From assembly GCA_001871235.1 (NCBI GenBank), contig MNUV01000022.1, positions 1 to 13,332 on the forward strand: DNA of 13,332 bases, written 5' to 3'. Shown piece by piece: positions 13,260 through 13,332 of this stretch. The position numbers and the translations under genes are program-made. The notes below the pieces were generated by a model, which did not search any database, was not told the DNA's origin, and worked only from the letters and a program-made list of their open reading frames with translations. The stretch comes from Candidatus Falkowbacteria bacterium CG1_02_41_21. Its GTDB lineage: Bacteria; Patescibacteriota; Patescibacteriia; Patescibacteriales; UBA12465. Within the stretch, counting starts at the first letter, position 1; each line of letters begins with the position of its first letter.

Positions 13260-13332
13260 CTTAAGGGCTCTACGTCGAAAAGTGTGTATAAAAAAGAAGA
13301 ATTCTGTTAATATATTGGTGAATATAAGCCAA

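Noticed and set aside
1..13332. TGA recoded to Gly (Gracilibacteria/Absconditabacteria code)
   Set aside because: The M50 and target genes end at TGA at natural family ends, and no in-frame TGA interrupts any conserved domain.

Overview
The window looks like the genome of an ultra-small Candidate Phyla Radiation (Patescibacteria, Parcubacteria-like) bacterium. This is inferred from gene style, since there is no rRNA here. Genes are packed with 2-12 nt gaps, and TsaB is an abbreviated form. The secreted transglutaminase carries a 'GRIxLxVQDKGQAxY...YLGRPDDAF' repeat typical of CPR surface proteins. A type-IV-pilin/FISUMP protein acts as target of a diversity-generating retroelement (DGR). No start codon has a Shine-Dalgarno match, and several promoters sit so close to the ATG that transcripts should be leaderless. 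TGA is used as a stop, so the TGA-recoding lineages (Gracilibacteria, Absconditabacteria) are unlikely.

Layout. (1) 1-407: the right end of an IS3-family element, whose terminus supplies the last codons of a small minus-strand gene with a clear promoter. (2) 497-7933, minus strand: nine close-packed genes transcribed from 7933 down to 497. In order they encode a four-TM holin-like membrane protein, a RecB/Cas4-like PD-(D/E)XK nuclease, a bacterial PH-domain membrane protein, an AlkD-type DNA alkylation repair protein, a conserved unknown, CysS, DusB, a short TsaB, and a secreted transglutaminase-like protein. (3) 7948-9585, minus strand: a crippled DGR locus. It contains a prepilin/FISUMP target gene split by a one-base frameshift in a C5 tract, a C-terminal variable region full of NNC codons, a GC-rich hairpin just past the variable region, and an Avd gene cut off after about 54 codons and joined to the tail of an IS30-family transposase. 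The reverse transcriptase and template repeat are not in the window. (4) 9631-11510, minus strand: an M50-type membrane metalloprotease overlapping (ATGA) a beta-CASP metallo-beta-lactamase RNA-processing enzyme, driven by a leaderless promoter. (5) 11558-12637, plus strand: a small unknown gene with its own promoter and terminator, then rnhB on an extended -10 promoter with a strong terminator. (6) 12715-12903: a gene-free stretch that folds into a nested multi-stem RNA followed by a terminator, a probable unannotated structured ncRNA. (7) 13013-13259: a small single-TM protein on the minus strand with its terminator.

Functionally, the long operon mixes translation and tRNA-modification housekeeping (cysS, dusB, tsaB) with DNA repair and envelope proteins. 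The accessory interest is the surface-display module, where a pilin-like protein with a hypervariable C-type-lectin-like tip has lost its retroelement machinery to IS-associated deletion, and the separate structured RNA.
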